Positions 25,338-34,691 of a DNA stretch of 64,000 nt are shown one piece after another. The notes under the pieces are model-generated. The model saw nothing but the letters and a program-made list of their open reading frames with translations, had not been told where the DNA came from and ran no database searches. This DNA comes from Acidobacteriota bacterium (GTDB lineage Bacteria; Acidobacteriota; Blastocatellia; Chloracidobacteriales; Chloracidobacteriaceae): assembly GCA_016208495.1 (NCBI GenBank), contig JACQXX010000077.1, positions 33,833 through 97,832 of the forward strand, in the 5' to 3' direction. Made by a program: the position numbers and the translations under genes. Position 1 is the first letter of the stretch. Every line of letters begins with the position of its first letter.

Positions 25338-28235
25338 TTAGAACCGGAACCGGACGCCAAACTGAGCCTGGCGTGGTTCGCCAAAGCCCTGACGGACTGT
25401 TCCGTCAAAGTTGAACGTCAACGGACGCGGCACAAAGCGCAGGTTGCGGCTGTTGGCAATGTTGAAAACTTCGAAAATCGCGTCCAACGCCATCGTTTCA
25501 GAGAATTTGAACGTCTTGAGCACGCGCAAATCCAACGTGGTGAACACGTTATCCTGACGACGGGTGTTGCGGCGAATGGTGGTGCCTGGGCAATCGCTGT
25601 TGCTGCGGGCACAGGCTGGATCCGAGAATGGCTGGGCTGATCGTGATTGGAAAATCAACGACAGTTGAATGCCATACGGGGCTTCGTAGGTGCTGAAAAT
25701 ATTCACCCGGTGACGCTGGTCGCGGTCCGAGAATGAATATTCCAGGTCCAGATTCTGAATATCGGCATAGCGGAAGGTAAATGGATCACGTTCGTTGTCG
25801 TCATCCGAGTAATCCCACGCCAGCACGTAGTTTCCCTGCACCTGGAAACGATTGGCAAAGCGACGATTGACCGAGAAGGTAATGCCTCGGAACAGCGATT
25901 TGGCTGAAGATTCGATGCTGCGAATTTCGCCAACCCCTGAACCATCAGCGGCGGCAAATGGAGAAGCGCCGCCATACAGTTGACCGTTGCCCCGATCCAC
26001 AAACCGATACTGGCGGGTGGCGTGGGCATAGTTCAACGTGATGCCAACTGAGGTGTTGGTAAAGATTTCACGTTCAAAGCTGGCCGCAAACTGCACCGTG
26101 CGTGGGAATTCAAAGTTGCGTGGGAAAATCGCGATCCCTGGGTTAAAGGGTGAAAATCCTTCGGTTGGAACGATCCCTGGGAATTGCGGATAGGCTTCAA
26201 TCGGCAGGCCCAGGAACCCGGCAAAGAAGATGTTTCCGGCAATGGCGCCGTCAGTGTTCCGTGGACCAGCCAACGGCAGGCCGGGCAAGCGGGCATAATA
26301 AATCCCCGCACCGAGCCGAATCGCGGTTTTTCCGTCATTTCCTGGATCCCAGGCCAACCCAACGCGTGGCTGCCAGCCATCGGTAAAGTCAGGAATGGTG
26401 CCATCCGATGGGAACAACGGGTTGTTGAGAAATTGAGCGTACCGGGTCTGGTTTGGAGCATTGAGCGGATCTGGAAGGAATTGACCTTCCCATCGCAAAC
26501 CATAATTCAGGGTTAAATTCGGTTTAATTTTCCAGGAATCCTGCACAAAGAACGCTGGTTCATTCACTGAAAATGATTGGAAGCCAGCCTGTTCAATGGT
26601 ACGTCCACCGAGCGGAGCAAACTGCAGGTAGAGGGCCAGACCATTGGCGTTTCGGCCATCAATATAATCCTGAAAACCCTGAATGGCGGAATCAATGGTT
26701 GGACCAGCAAAAATGTAGCGGCCACGGGCAAATCCGATGAAGGTCTGTTCAGTGGTCGTGCGGTTGTATTCACCGCCAAATTTAATGTTGTGGTTGCCCA
26801 AAATCAGCGAGAAGTTGTCATTAAACTGCAGCCGGGTATCAACTTCCGGCACGGGCAGGAAGAAGGGGCGGCCAAAGCGATATGACAATGACCCGTCAAA
26901 CGTCCCGATGGTGGTATCTGGCAGGTCCGGTCCGTCATAGAATCGGGGACGGGTCTCGCGGGCATACTGGAAGCGAAATTCATTGAGTGTGGTTGGGGTA
27001 ATCGTGGTAACCAGTTGGGCGATAAACGCATTGCTGGTGCCTTCTTCGCGTCCGTTGGCGCTCGCCCCCCAGGTTGGCACGTCAAACGTACCGTTCACCT
27101 GTTTGGCCCGGCTATAGTTGTTCCGAAGCGTCAATAAATTACTTGGACTGATAGACCAATCCAGTTTGGCCAGCACCGCGTTGGCATCGTTGGTGCGTTC
27201 GATGTTGCCTTGCTCATTGGGTGATCCAAATCGCGTGGCAAACAACGATACCAGTCGGGGGTCAATCTGGTTTGGACGACTGCTGCTGCCGTTGTTCTGA
27301 TCATATGAGACAAAGAAAAACGCTTTGTCGCGTTTGATCGGACCGCCAATGTTGCCGCCAAACTGATAGTTGTCAAAATCCTGGGTTGGCAAATTGGCCT
27401 TGACCGCGTCCGGGTTTTGACTGGCAATTGACTGGTTGCGGAAATACAAAAACGCAGTGCCGCGAAAATCGTTGGTCCCTGATTTGGTGATCACATTGAT
27501 GAACCCGCCTGATGATCGGCCAAACTCAGCCGAGGCACCAATCGGAACGACCTGAAATTCTTTCACTGACTCTAACCCAATTGTGAAGGCTGGTCGTTGT
27601 CCACCGCGTTGCTCGCCAAAAAATGGGTTATTGGCATCAGCCCCGTCAACTGACAGGTTGTTTTGAGTCCCGCGTTGTCCGTACAGGGTGGCGACGTCCC
27701 CGTCTGGTCCCTGCACCACCGACACACCGGGGGTCAACCCAATGAAATTGGTGAAATCACGTCGGTTAATGGGCAATGCCTGAACCGAACGTTCATCAAT
27801 CAAGGTGCTCTGTTCGGGTCGTCCAGTGTCAACCACTGGTGGTTCAGTGGTAACCGTGATGACTTCAGATGCACCACCGGGCTGGAGTTTCAAATTGAGT
27901 GTCAGCGTCTGACCAATGGTCAGGGCGATGTCTTCCTGAACTGTTGTCGAAAATCCTGAGGCTTCAACAGTAAGTTTGTAAGTTCCAACAGGAAGCAGAG
28001 GAAGATTAAACAACCCACTGGTATTGGTTGTGACAGAGCGTTCCAGTCCGGTGCTTTCATTTTGCGCCGTAACCTTTGCACCCGCCACCACAGCGCCAGA
28101 GGTGTCAGTAATCTCACCCTGAATCAAACCTGTGGTTGATTGTGCTTGAGCAAAAACAGGCGTTACCGCTCCAATTGCCAGCACAATACCCAAAAGCAGC
28201 CGCCAAACTAGATTCGTTGCAGGCGTGGGTTTCAT
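25338..28235 (-). CDS. TonB-dependent receptor-like outer-membrane protein with CarboxypepD_reg domain
   Basis: The 965-residue protein has a Sec signal peptide (LLLGIVLAIGAVTPVFAQ), an N-terminal carboxypeptidase-regulatory-like beta-sandwich (GLIQGEITDTSGAVVAGAKV, about 30-115), a plug-like region (about 125-250, with VQALPINRRDFTNFIGLTPG and TKSGTNDFRG) and a long beta-barrel ending in the outer-membrane signature FGVRFRF. This architecture is a hallmark of Acidobacteriota, where dozens of paralogues import or bind oligosaccharides or peptides. No TonB box is obvious. ATG 28235 is chosen for AAAAGGGAAAA upstream; an earlier in-frame start at 28295 reads through a palindrome. Substrate unknown. 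Confidence 0.9.
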   Translation of the reverse strand: MKPTPATNLVWRLLLGIVLAIGAVTPVFAQAQSTTGLIQGEITDTSGAVVAGAKVTAQNESTGLERSVTTNTSGLFNLPLLPVGTYKLTVEASGFSTTVQEDIALTIGQTLTLNLKLQPGGASEVITVTTEPPVVDTGRPEQSTLIDERSVQALPINRRDFTNFIGLTPGVSVVQGPDGDVATLYGQRGTQNNLSVDGADANNPFFGEQRGGQRPAFTIGLESVKEFQVVPIGASAEFGRSSGGFINVITKSGTNDFRGTAFLYFRNQSIASQNPDAVKANLPTQDFDNYQFGGNIGGPIKRDKAFFFVSYDQNNGSSSRPNQIDPRLVSLFATRFGSPNEQGNIERTNDANAVLAKLDWSISPSNLLTLRNNYSRAKQVNGTFDVPTWGASANGREEGTSNAFIAQLVTTITPTTLNEFRFQYARETRPRFYDGPDLPDTTIGTFDGSLSYRFGRPFFLPVPEVDTRLQFNDNFSLILGNHNIKFGGEYNRTTTEQTFIGFARGRYIFAGPTIDSAIQGFQDYIDGRNANGLALYLQFAPLGGRTIEQAGFQSFSVNEPAFFVQDSWKIKPNLTLNYGLRWEGQFLPDPLNAPNQTRYAQFLNNPLFPSDGTIPDFTDGWQPRVGLAWDPGNDGKTAIRLGAGIYYARLPGLPLAGPRNTDGAIAGNIFFAGFLGLPIEAYPQFPGIVPTEGFSPFNPGIAIFPRNFEFPRTVQFAASFEREIFTNTSVGITLNYAHATRQYRFVDRGNGQLYGGASPFAAADGSGVGEIRSIESSAKSLFRGITFSVNRRFANRFQVQGNYVLAWDYSDDDNERDPFTFRYADIQNLDLEYSFSDRDQRHRVNIFSTYEAPYGIQLSLIFQSRSAQPFSDPACARSNSDCPGTTIRRNTRRQDNVFTTLDLRVLKTFKFSETMALDAIFEVFNIANSRNLRFVPRPLTFNFDGTVRQGFGEPRQAQFGVRFRF

Positions 28236-28290
28236 GGCTTTTCCCTTTTCTGTAGTTGAAATTGGTTGTTTTGGATAGCCGTGGATCAAT

Positions 28291-28309
28291 GGCAAACAGA
28301 GTGTTTGCC
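28291..28309. promoter_or_regulatory. Operator-like palindrome upstream of the receptor gene
   Basis: Perfect arms ggcaaaca and tgtttgcc separated by gag, followed at 28313-28329 by a second hairpin cttcgg/ccgaag. The position, 55 nt before the receptor start, suits a repressor site or a leader hairpin. No regulator gene is adjacent. Confidence 0.4.
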
Positions 28310-28465
28310 GAGCTTCGGTGAATCCGAAGTGAGTTCAAGTGTTGAAGGATTTCCTGGAAATGCGAGAGTACCTGGCGAATGTTAATTGCTTGTAACATTT
28401 AGACAATCGCCAATCAAGTTTTTTCAGGCATTTCAATTATTTTTCCAGAACACAGTTGAATACAA

Positions 28466-28612
28466 GAGTGAGGAGCGAGTGGCGAGTAGCCAGGAGCGAG
28501 TAGCGAGGAGCGAGCCTGACCTGTATCAGAGAACCGGGTATTTGTCCCCCCCCTCTCACCTTGTCACCTTGTCACCCTGTCACCCTGTCACCCTGTCATT
28601 TTGTCTGCTCCA
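28466..28612. repeat. Tandem repeats gagtagc and tcaccctg/tcaccttg
   Basis: Degenerate gagtagc heptamers (28471-28515), then about six copies of the octamer tcacc(c/t)tg (28556-28603). They occupy the divergence between the receptor leader and the truncated acylase. Confidence 0.8.
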
Positions 28613-28810
28613 GACCGTGGGCTTCGCACCACGGCTATTACACAACGACCCTGCGGGCCTAAAACCCTTCGCTTGAAGTGTATGCCCTGTCACCCTGTCA
28701 CCCTGTCACCTTGTCATTTTGTCTGTTCCAGACCGTGGGCTTCGCACCACGGCTATTACACAACGACCCTGCGGGCCTAAAACCCTTCGCTAAACCCTTC
28801 GCTTGAAGTG
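28613..28810. repeat. Two tandem copies (118-bp period) of the 'gtgggcttcgcaccac' element
   Basis: The element gaccgtgggcttcgcaccac followed by ggctatta and ending near cgcttgaagtg occurs at 28613-28680 and again at 28731-28810. Tcaccctg octamers lie between them, so the whole 118-bp unit is duplicated. The second copy lies inside the 3' end of the penicillin acylase reading frame. A third, more diverged copy is at 5300-5355. Confidence 0.85.
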
Positions 28811-31133
28811 AGTTGTCCAAATTTGAGAGATCCACCACCTGCCGCATTGAGACTCCCCACACTTTTCCACGGCCATAGGCATTCACCGTGTTGGCGGAAC
28901 CATTCATGACAAGCACCGGTGGATTCAAAATCGGTTTTAACAGGGAAATCCGAGCCAGTGGATGTGAAAACTCAAGGGTATTGAGTGCTCCATAATTCCA
29001 GGTAGTGCGATATTTTCCGAATTTCTGCTCCAATTCGACAATGGCTTCACGGTAGGTCGCCGCCAGGAGATCGTCATAGCTCTTAAACTTTTTTGGAAGC
29101 CAGTCAGCCGGTCGGTCCAGGATGAGCGAGGCATACACTGTTTCGGCATTTTCCCAGCGGTATTTGGCTTCAAAAGTGCCGAGCCTGGCCTCCAGTAACT
29201 TCTTAATGAATCGCAGCCGCCACGTCGTCACAATCGCAGCCACTCTTGAGTCAGCCTGGAGCTCTCCATTCCATTCAGATAAATCCTGGTGGATGCGTTG
29301 CCAGGTTTCTTCACTTTTGTGATTGGGAAACAATTTCAAGACTTCTTTGACAAAGAGGTCATCTGGATACGACCAGGAATCAGCATGAATGGTGTTCATG
29401 CTGTCCAGCGTATGCTTTTCCTTCATTAAAATCCGGCGTTGAATCGCGGCGGCCCGATAAGGTGCATACCATTGATGCGTGTAAAACTCGGGGATTGATT
29501 TCCCGGTAATCCGCTGGTTGGCGGTCACGATATACCCTTCCGCCGGATTAAACAGGTGCGGAAGCTGTTCAAAAGGGATATAGCCCGTCCACTCACCTTC
29601 CCCACTGGCACCATCAACCGGGACTGAACCATCCCCTGATTTCCGAATTGGAACCATCCCCGCCGCCCAATACCCAATGTTGCCATCAACATCGGCGTAA
29701 ATGAAATTTTGCATCGGCCCGGGATACAGCTTGAGCGCCGCTTGAAAATCCTGCCAGGTGGCAGCTTTGGAAAGCAGGTCAAAGGTGGGGAACTCTGTCA
29801 GGGGGTCAAGGGCTGTCCAGCGGAGCGCATACCGTTTCCCGTTTTCTTCACGCACAATCGGCCCGTGACGAGTTGTGGTGACCTGCAACACTTCCTCACG
29901 TGTTTCCGTGGACCAGAGTGATTTCCGAACCCGAATGCGCTCAGTTCGGAAACTGGCTTTTTCCCAGGCGTCTCCAACCCGATATTCGCCAGGGTTGACC
30001 GGGTTAAAAGTTTCAACAAAAAGATCCTGAACATCAGGGCCAAAGTTGGTGACACCCCACGCAATTCGGCTATTGTGACCGATCACAACACCGGGAATAC
30101 CAGGAAAAACAAAACCGGAGACATTGAACCCGCCATCGGTGGTCATCAAATGCACCATATACCAGATGGAAGGAACACTGTGACCAAGATGCGTGTCGTT
30201 GCACAAAATCGGCTTTCCGGTCACGGTGCGTGTACCACCAATCACCCAGTTGTTACTGCCAAGCCCATCACCATCCAACCCAACCAGTGCCAGTGCTTCG
30301 CGTTCGAGGATAGGATCGCTCAACTCGGGCTTCGTCTGAATCTGAGCCAGTTTGGGATCTTCTTTTTTCTCTGGAGCTGGAACGGGGTTTCCATTTGGTG
30401 AAAGCGGTGCCGTGGCGTCCGAACCAACCAGAATGCGATCAAGTGGGTTGGTGTCTCCAAAAAGCCGGTTGCACGTCTGAGCATCAAACCGTGCCCGAAA
30501 TGTTTCACGCATTAAGTCACTGGGAAAACTCGTGTTCAGAGACTGGGCCATCAACTTGCCAATCACCAGTGAATCGAGTGTTTCCCAGGGGCGCGGGGTA
30601 TATCGTAGCAGGTGAAACTCAGCCGGGAGACGGTCCCGATGCTGTTCAATATAGGCGTTCACTCCTTGAGTAAACGCATCAAGGTTGCGCCGCATGTCAG
30701 GCGGGAGTTTTTCGAGTCCCTGTTGGGCGACCAGTACATATCCGAGCCGTCGTTGGGCTTGATCATAGGCAAGTCGTTCTTCCCCAAAAATTTCCGCCAG
30801 TTCCCCACGCGCCGCTCGCCGCAGCAAGTCCATTTGCCAGAGGCGATCCTGGGCCACTGCATATCCCTGGGCAAGGGCCAGATCGTCCGTATTTGCCCCC
30901 TGAATATGGGGCACGCCATATTCATCGCGGCTGATGGTCACTGGCGCCGAAAGCCCTGGGAGTCGAACTTCGCCATCCAGTTGTGGCAATGGCGACTGAA
31001 ACCAGCGATAGTAGCAAATCCCACCCGTTAGACCACTTAACACAACAAACAGCAGCACCCCAATCGCCAGACGCTTGAGCCATCGGAAAAGAATTGTGCG
31101 TTTCGAAACAGGTGTCATTTTCACAGTGACCAT
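28698..31133 (-). CDS. Penicillin acylase family (S45) N-terminal-nucleophile hydrolase, C-terminus replaced by repeat
   Basis: The 811-residue protein has one N-terminal membrane helix (LAIGVLLFVVLSGLTGGICYY), the alpha-chain region (DEYGVPHIQGANTDDLALAQGY), and the autoprocessing site GLGSNNWVI near residue 290, whose Ser becomes the N-terminal nucleophile of the beta chain. It should hydrolyse amides such as acyl-homoserine lactones or acylated peptides in the periplasm. The family core runs to RQVVDLSNLDNSLQ, but the expected ending with a GQSGxPFSPHY motif is absent. The last 34 or so residues are a translation of the dispersed element at 28731-28810. The enzyme may be impaired. The ribosome-binding site is weak. 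Confidence 0.85.
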   Translation of the reverse strand: MVTVKMTPVSKRTILFRWLKRLAIGVLLFVVLSGLTGGICYYRWFQSPLPQLDGEVRLPGLSAPVTISRDEYGVPHIQGANTDDLALAQGYAVAQDRLWQMDLLRRAARGELAEIFGEERLAYDQAQRRLGYVLVAQQGLEKLPPDMRRNLDAFTQGVNAYIEQHRDRLPAEFHLLRYTPRPWETLDSLVIGKLMAQSLNTSFPSDLMRETFRARFDAQTCNRLFGDTNPLDRILVGSDATAPLSPNGNPVPAPEKKEDPKLAQIQTKPELSDPILEREALALVGLDGDGLGSNNWVIGGTRTVTGKPILCNDTHLGHSVPSIWYMVHLMTTDGGFNVSGFVFPGIPGVVIGHNSRIAWGVTNFGPDVQDLFVETFNPVNPGEYRVGDAWEKASFRTERIRVRKSLWSTETREEVLQVTTTRHGPIVREENGKRYALRWTALDPLTEFPTFDLLSKAATWQDFQAALKLYPGPMQNFIYADVDGNIGYWAAGMVPIRKSGDGSVPVDGASGEGEWTGYIPFEQLPHLFNPAEGYIVTANQRITGKSIPEFYTHQWYAPYRAAAIQRRILMKEKHTLDSMNTIHADSWSYPDDLFVKEVLKLFPNHKSEETWQRIHQDLSEWNGELQADSRVAAIVTTWRLRFIKKLLEARLGTFEAKYRWENAETVYASLILDRPADWLPKKFKSYDDLLAATYREAIVELEQKFGKYRTTWNYGALNTLEFSHPLARISLLKPILNPPVLVMNGSANTVNAYGRGKVWGVSMRQVVDLSNLDNSLQAKGLAKGFRPAGSLCNSRGAKPTVWNRQNDKVTG

Positions 31134-31140
31134 TGGGTGA

Positions 31141-31264
31141 TGTGGGCTGAAGAAAATCAGGGCTCAGGGCAATCGAAGGGATGAGGGCTGAAGAAGCCAG
31201 GCTGAAGCATTGGTTTTCTTTCATCCCTCATCCCTCATCCCTTCGATTGCCCTGAGCCCCGGTT
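31141..31264. repeat. Inverted 'gggctgaag / cttcatccc' spacer
   Basis: Units of gggctgaag, gggatgagggctgaag, then ttcatccctcatccctcatcc. The two sides (about 31141-31200 and 31218-31262) are largely complementary and could form one long hairpin between the acylase and M23 genes. Confidence 0.65.
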
Positions 31265-31273
31265 TTTTAAAAG

Positions 31274-31309
31274 AAAAAGGTAGTGAAAGCCCATGGTGCC
31301 CTCACTACC
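31274..31309 (-). terminator. Rho-independent terminator of the M23 peptidase gene
   Basis: Arms ggtagtga (31279-31286) and tcactacc (31302-31309). On the minus strand the stem is followed by tttttcttttaaaa. It is 33 bp past the M23 stop codon. Confidence 0.75.
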
Positions 31310-31341
31310 CCATCATTTTTCTATTCAAGGATGAGTTGATC

Positions 31342-32256
31342 TCAATATCCGACTTGCGCATAGCGACGCGGATCAACGGGTTTGTCATTTTCACGGACTT
31401 CATAGTGAACGTGTGTCCCGGTTGAACGTCCGGTGCTGCCAGCACGCCCAATGATGGCACCTCGCTCAACTGGCTGACCAACGGTGACTTCGATTTTTGA
31501 AAGATGGCCATAGCAGGTGGTGAGGCCATTTCCATGATCAATCACGACCAGATTGCCATAGCCATTCTGGTAACTGGCCATGGCCACATAGCCGTTGCCA
31601 GTCGCGGAAACCGCTGCGCCATAGTCACAGCCAATATCCTGACCAGTGTGAAATTCATACCCTTCCCCGCTAAATGGGTTATAGCGGCCACCAAAGTCAT
31701 CCGTAAATCGGCCTTCAGCGGGCCACCCCTGGGGAATGTGAGCCAGTCGGAGTTGTTCGCGGTCGTAAGCAACTTTTAACTGCTGCAACTCACTTTCCAA
31801 TTCATTGACGTTCGATTCCAGTTGCTTGACCATTTCGGGGCCGCCAACACCATTGTACGGGCCTGAACCACCGCTGATTGACAGTTGTCCGTTGGCGGAG
31901 ATTTTTTTCGAAATATCCTGAATCGCATTGATGCGCTGATTGAGTTCATCATAGTGCGACTTGAGGACGGTGTTTTCATGGCGAAGTTGATGGTATTGGG
32001 TTTGCATCCGCGCGACTTCAGAAAAAACAATCGCCTTGTGAATCAGCCAGCCGGCGCCAGCCAGTACCGTGAGTGCTCCAAGCGCCGCCAGCACACACAC
32101 CACACACAACAAGTGGTGAGGCAACTGAAACCGATGAATTTTGGCGGTGGCGGTGGGTGCGGCGAGAATGAAGGTGTAAAACCGTTGTTCGCGGGGGACG
32201 CGCGAGACCCTTAACAAAAAATTGCGAAGATATGCGACTAGACGAAAATTTCCCAT
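31342..32256 (-). CDS. Membrane-anchored M23 (LytM) peptidase with coiled coil
   Basis: The 304-residue protein has a single membrane helix (about 50-72, CVVCVLAALGALTVLAGAGW), a periplasmic coiled coil (about 80-165: RMQTQYHQLRHENTVLKSHY, then LESNVNELESELQQLK) and a C-terminal LytM domain. The zinc site is intact: HTGQDIG (HxxxD), HGNGLTTCYGH and HVHYEV (HxH). It should be a peptidoglycan endopeptidase, or a divisome- or elongasome-type activator like MepM. It is terminated by a clear hairpin and is divergent from mgtE across a structured 467-bp spacer. Confidence 0.93.
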   Translation of the reverse strand: MGNFRLVAYLRNFLLRVSRVPREQRFYTFILAAPTATAKIHRFQLPHHLLCVVCVLAALGALTVLAGAGWLIHKAIVFSEVARMQTQYHQLRHENTVLKSHYDELNQRINAIQDISKKISANGQLSISGGSGPYNGVGGPEMVKQLESNVNELESELQQLKVAYDREQLRLAHIPQGWPAEGRFTDDFGGRYNPFSGEGYEFHTGQDIGCDYGAAVSATGNGYVAMASYQNGYGNLVVIDHGNGLTTCYGHLSKIEVTVGQPVERGAIIGRAGSTGRSTGTHVHYEVRENDKPVDPRRYAQVGY

Positions 32257-32388
32257 GCGGTGACTCTCTGTTCAAACGAAGATTTCAAAAACACAAATTG
32301 CCACAACTCAGCAAAATCAGGCCGTAACCGACCAGGTGTTTCTGAAAAGACTTGTGTGACTTGATAATGGGGTGGGGTAGAAGATGAA

Positions 32389-32504
32389 GACCCCTGTGAA
32401 GGTTAAGAGGCCGCCGAAGGTATCATAACCTGCCGATGTGTGCAACCCGTCTCTGGGACTCAGCCACATCGTGCGGGACAAAGCAATCTTACCTGACAGG
32501 GTTC
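32389..32504 (+). ncRNA. Structured leader RNA candidate upstream of mgtE
   Basis: On the plus strand three stems form a three-way junction: P1 gacccctgt (32389-32397) with acagggttc (32496-32504, 8 of 9 pairs), P2 aggtta (32400-32405) with taacct (32426-32431), and P3 gatgtg (32435-32440) with cacatc (32465-32470). P2 encloses gaggccgccgaagg. A GGCCGCC core in this context resembles, from memory, the nhaA-I/DUF1646 alkali-metal riboswitches; this was not checked against a covariance model. It ends about 220 nt before the mgtE ATG. Possible promoter -10 near 32363-32368 (gataat). Confidence 0.4.
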
Positions 32505-32529
32505 AAGCGGCTGTGATATAACCGAGCAA

Positions 32530-32718
32530 ATTCGGGGTTCAGGGTTTGGGGTTCACTGAGGAATAAAGACAAAAAGGACGAAAAGGACATAAATTCGAAA
32601 ACCCTGAACTTTGAACCTTGAACCCTGACAAGATGACCGACTGACAAGGTGACAGGGTGATGTTTTCATCCCTCATCCTTCATCCCTCATCCCTTCCGAA
32701 AAACCCCCAAACCCTGAA
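32530..32718. repeat. Heptamer-rich mgtE leader (gggttca, gaacctt, tgacaagg, catccctc)
   Basis: Degenerate copies of gggttca/gggtttg (32532-32560), a short 'aaaaggac' stretch, gaaccttgaaccctgac (about 32604-32628), tgacaaggtgacagggtg and catccttcatccctcatccc. The last repeat ends just before the mgtE start. Confidence 0.75.
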
Positions 32719-32723
32719 CGCCT

Positions 32724-34103
32724 ATGGACACTCTCAACCAACCGTTTCAACTTCAGCGAACTGTTGAAACGGTTTCACGTCTGGTGAAACGCGGTGCCAC
32801 GGCCACCTACCTCAGTTTGCTTCAAAAATTGCGTCCAGTTGAAGTAGCTCAAATTCTGATCAATCTCAGGGGACGTGACCGGATTGAGGTTTTTGAGCAG
32901 ATTTTCACCACCAACACTTCTCTTTCAGCCACGATCCTGAGTGAAATGCTGGCTGAAGAACATGGCCTTGATGTGCTTGAAAACCTCACGGCTGAAGAGA
33001 TTTCCGACGTGCTCCAGCATTTGCCGCCGGATGATGCGGCACACCTGCTGTCATTCTTGCCTGAAGACCGCCACGAGGAAGTCCTGTCACTGATGGAACT
33101 GGATCATTCGCTTGTCGCGCAGGAACTCCTTCAGTTTCCTGAGTATACCGCCGGGCGGATTATGACCCCGGACGTCTTTCGGCTCCGCGAGGATGTGACG
33201 GTCTCAGAGGCAATTTCCGCGCTTCAAAGCAGCAGCGACCGGCTGGAAATGGTTTTTTATCTTTACGTGGTGGATGATCGCAATCATCTGGTTGGAGTGG
33301 TGGCCTTGCGGCAGTTGTTGCTCAACCCACCCAACATACCGCTCAAACGCCTGATGTCAACCGATGTCATCAAGGTCCATGCCGAAGACGATCAGGAATC
33401 CGTGGCCCGGATTGTCGCGCAATTCAATATCGTGGCGGTCCCGGTGGTTGATTCAAACAATAAGCTGATCGGAATTGTGACCGTGGATGATGTCATTGAC
33501 GTCATGCGTGAAGAAGCCACCGAAGATCTGTTTGCATTGGCTGGGGTTGAGAGCGATGACCGGGCCATGGCCAAACCTTTTCGGTCGTTGCGCACTCGTT
33601 TTCCCTGGCTGGTGCTCAGTCTGGTCTCAGCACTGATCCCAGCGTTTGTGGTGAGCCGATTCCAGGATATGTTCACCTCCAAACTGGCTCTGGCGGCCAT
33701 GTTACCGATTTTTGCAACGATTGGGGGAAACGCGGCAACGCAAACCCTGACCGTGATTGTGCGCAGCCTCTCACTGGGTGAAGTGAGCGAAGGAACTGAA
33801 CGCCGGATTTTTGTAAAGGAACTGATGGTTGGGCTCAGCAATGGACTCGTTTTTGGGCTGGTTTTAACCTTACTGGTTGGAATTTGGCAGCAGAACCTTC
33901 AGTTTGCACTCGTCGTTGGACTGGCGACAGTCTGTAATCTGGTGGTTGCGTCTATTGCCGGGTCGCTTTCCCCGCTTCTCATCCGCAAACTTGGGGTTGA
34001 TCCGGTCCTGGCATCCAGTGCAATTGCCATCACGACCACCGAAGCTTTAGGATTTTTCTCGTACCTTGGCCTGGCATGGCTCCTTTTTCACTGGATTCAC
34101 TGA
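32724..34103 (+). CDS. mgtE: Magnesium transporter MgtE
   Basis: The 459-residue protein is a full-length MgtE, a homodimeric Mg2+ channel that closes when cytoplasmic Mg2+ binds its soluble domains. Order: N-domain helical repeats (about 20-140, LPPDDAAHLLSFLPEDRHEEVL), a CBS pair (about 145-265, YTAGRIMTPDVFRLREDVTV and IVAVPVVDSNNKLIGIVTVDDV), a plug helix, and five transmembrane helices (about 290-455) with the pore-lining signature MLPIFATIGGNAATQTL. No Shine-Dalgarno is seen, because a heptamer-type repeat precedes ATG. The long structured leader suggests RNA-level control. Confidence 0.95.
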   Translation: MDTLNQPFQLQRTVETVSRLVKRGATATYLSLLQKLRPVEVAQILINLRGRDRIEVFEQIFTTNTSLSATILSEMLAEEHGLDVLENLTAEEISDVLQHLPPDDAAHLLSFLPEDRHEEVLSLMELDHSLVAQELLQFPEYTAGRIMTPDVFRLREDVTVSEAISALQSSSDRLEMVFYLYVVDDRNHLVGVVALRQLLLNPPNIPLKRLMSTDVIKVHAEDDQESVARIVAQFNIVAVPVVDSNNKLIGIVTVDDVIDVMREEATEDLFALAGVESDDRAMAKPFRSLRTRFPWLVLSLVSALIPAFVVSRFQDMFTSKLALAAMLPIFATIGGNAATQTLTVIVRSLSLGEVSEGTERRIFVKELMVGLSNGLVFGLVLTLLVGIWQQNLQFALVVGLATVCNLVVASIAGSLSPLLIRKLGVDPVLASSAIAITTTEALGFFSYLGLAWLLFHWIH

Positions 34104-34175
34104 TGTACAGGCACTGCCTGGAACCAACCACAATTCAAAAACCCTGAACCCTGAACCCTGAATGGAAGCAACACC

Positions 34176-34691
34176 ATGAGCGACTTGAAACCACCTGCAG
34201 ATCAGCTTTCACTCGAAGTCCAATCACCGTCGGCGCCACCTCAACGCGGCTACCTGAAGCAACAAATGCGTCGGGCGCTCCGATTTCTCCCCAATCTCGT
34301 CAAACTGGCCTATCGGTTAATTCGCGATTCTCGGGTTTCGAGTTGTGACAAAATTATCCTGGCGGGCACCATTTTGTACGTCATCACACCGCTTGATCTG
34401 ATTCCGGACATCATTCCATTTGTGGGGCAAATTGACGATGCGTACCTGATTGCTGTCGCCCTGTTACGACTCTTTCGGCATACCGACCCAGCCATCATCC
34501 GCGAACATTGGGATGGTGAAGGCGATATCTTCCGCCTCCTGAATTGGGTATCGAAGATCTCGACCTTTTTCCTTCCCAAACCCGTGCAGAGAGCTTTGAT
34601 TGGAAAAGTCCAGCTTCCTGGAGGCGTGGTTGATTTTGTGGAATATACTGCCCGGCGAAGTGACAAGGTATCAGATCAGGCTAAGGGATGA
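34176..34691 (+). CDS. DUF1232 (YkvA-like) membrane protein
   Basis: The 171-residue protein contains a DUF1232 core at about 60-100: SCDKIILAGTILYVITPLDL followed by IPDIIPFVGQIDDAYLIAVAL. That helical hairpin with its DLIPD motif is the family signature. The N-terminal 45 residues are hydrophilic and the C-terminus is basic. DUF1232 has no established biochemical role. It starts 72 bp after mgtE with gaaccct repeats between them, and GGAAG precedes the ATG, so it may be co-transcribed with mgtE. Confidence 0.85.
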   Translation: MSDLKPPADQLSLEVQSPSAPPQRGYLKQQMRRALRFLPNLVKLAYRLIRDSRVSSCDKIILAGTILYVITPLDLIPDIIPFVGQIDDAYLIAVALLRLFRHTDPAIIREHWDGEGDIFRLLNWVSKISTFFLPKPVQRALIGKVQLPGGVVDFVEYTARRSDKVSDQAKG

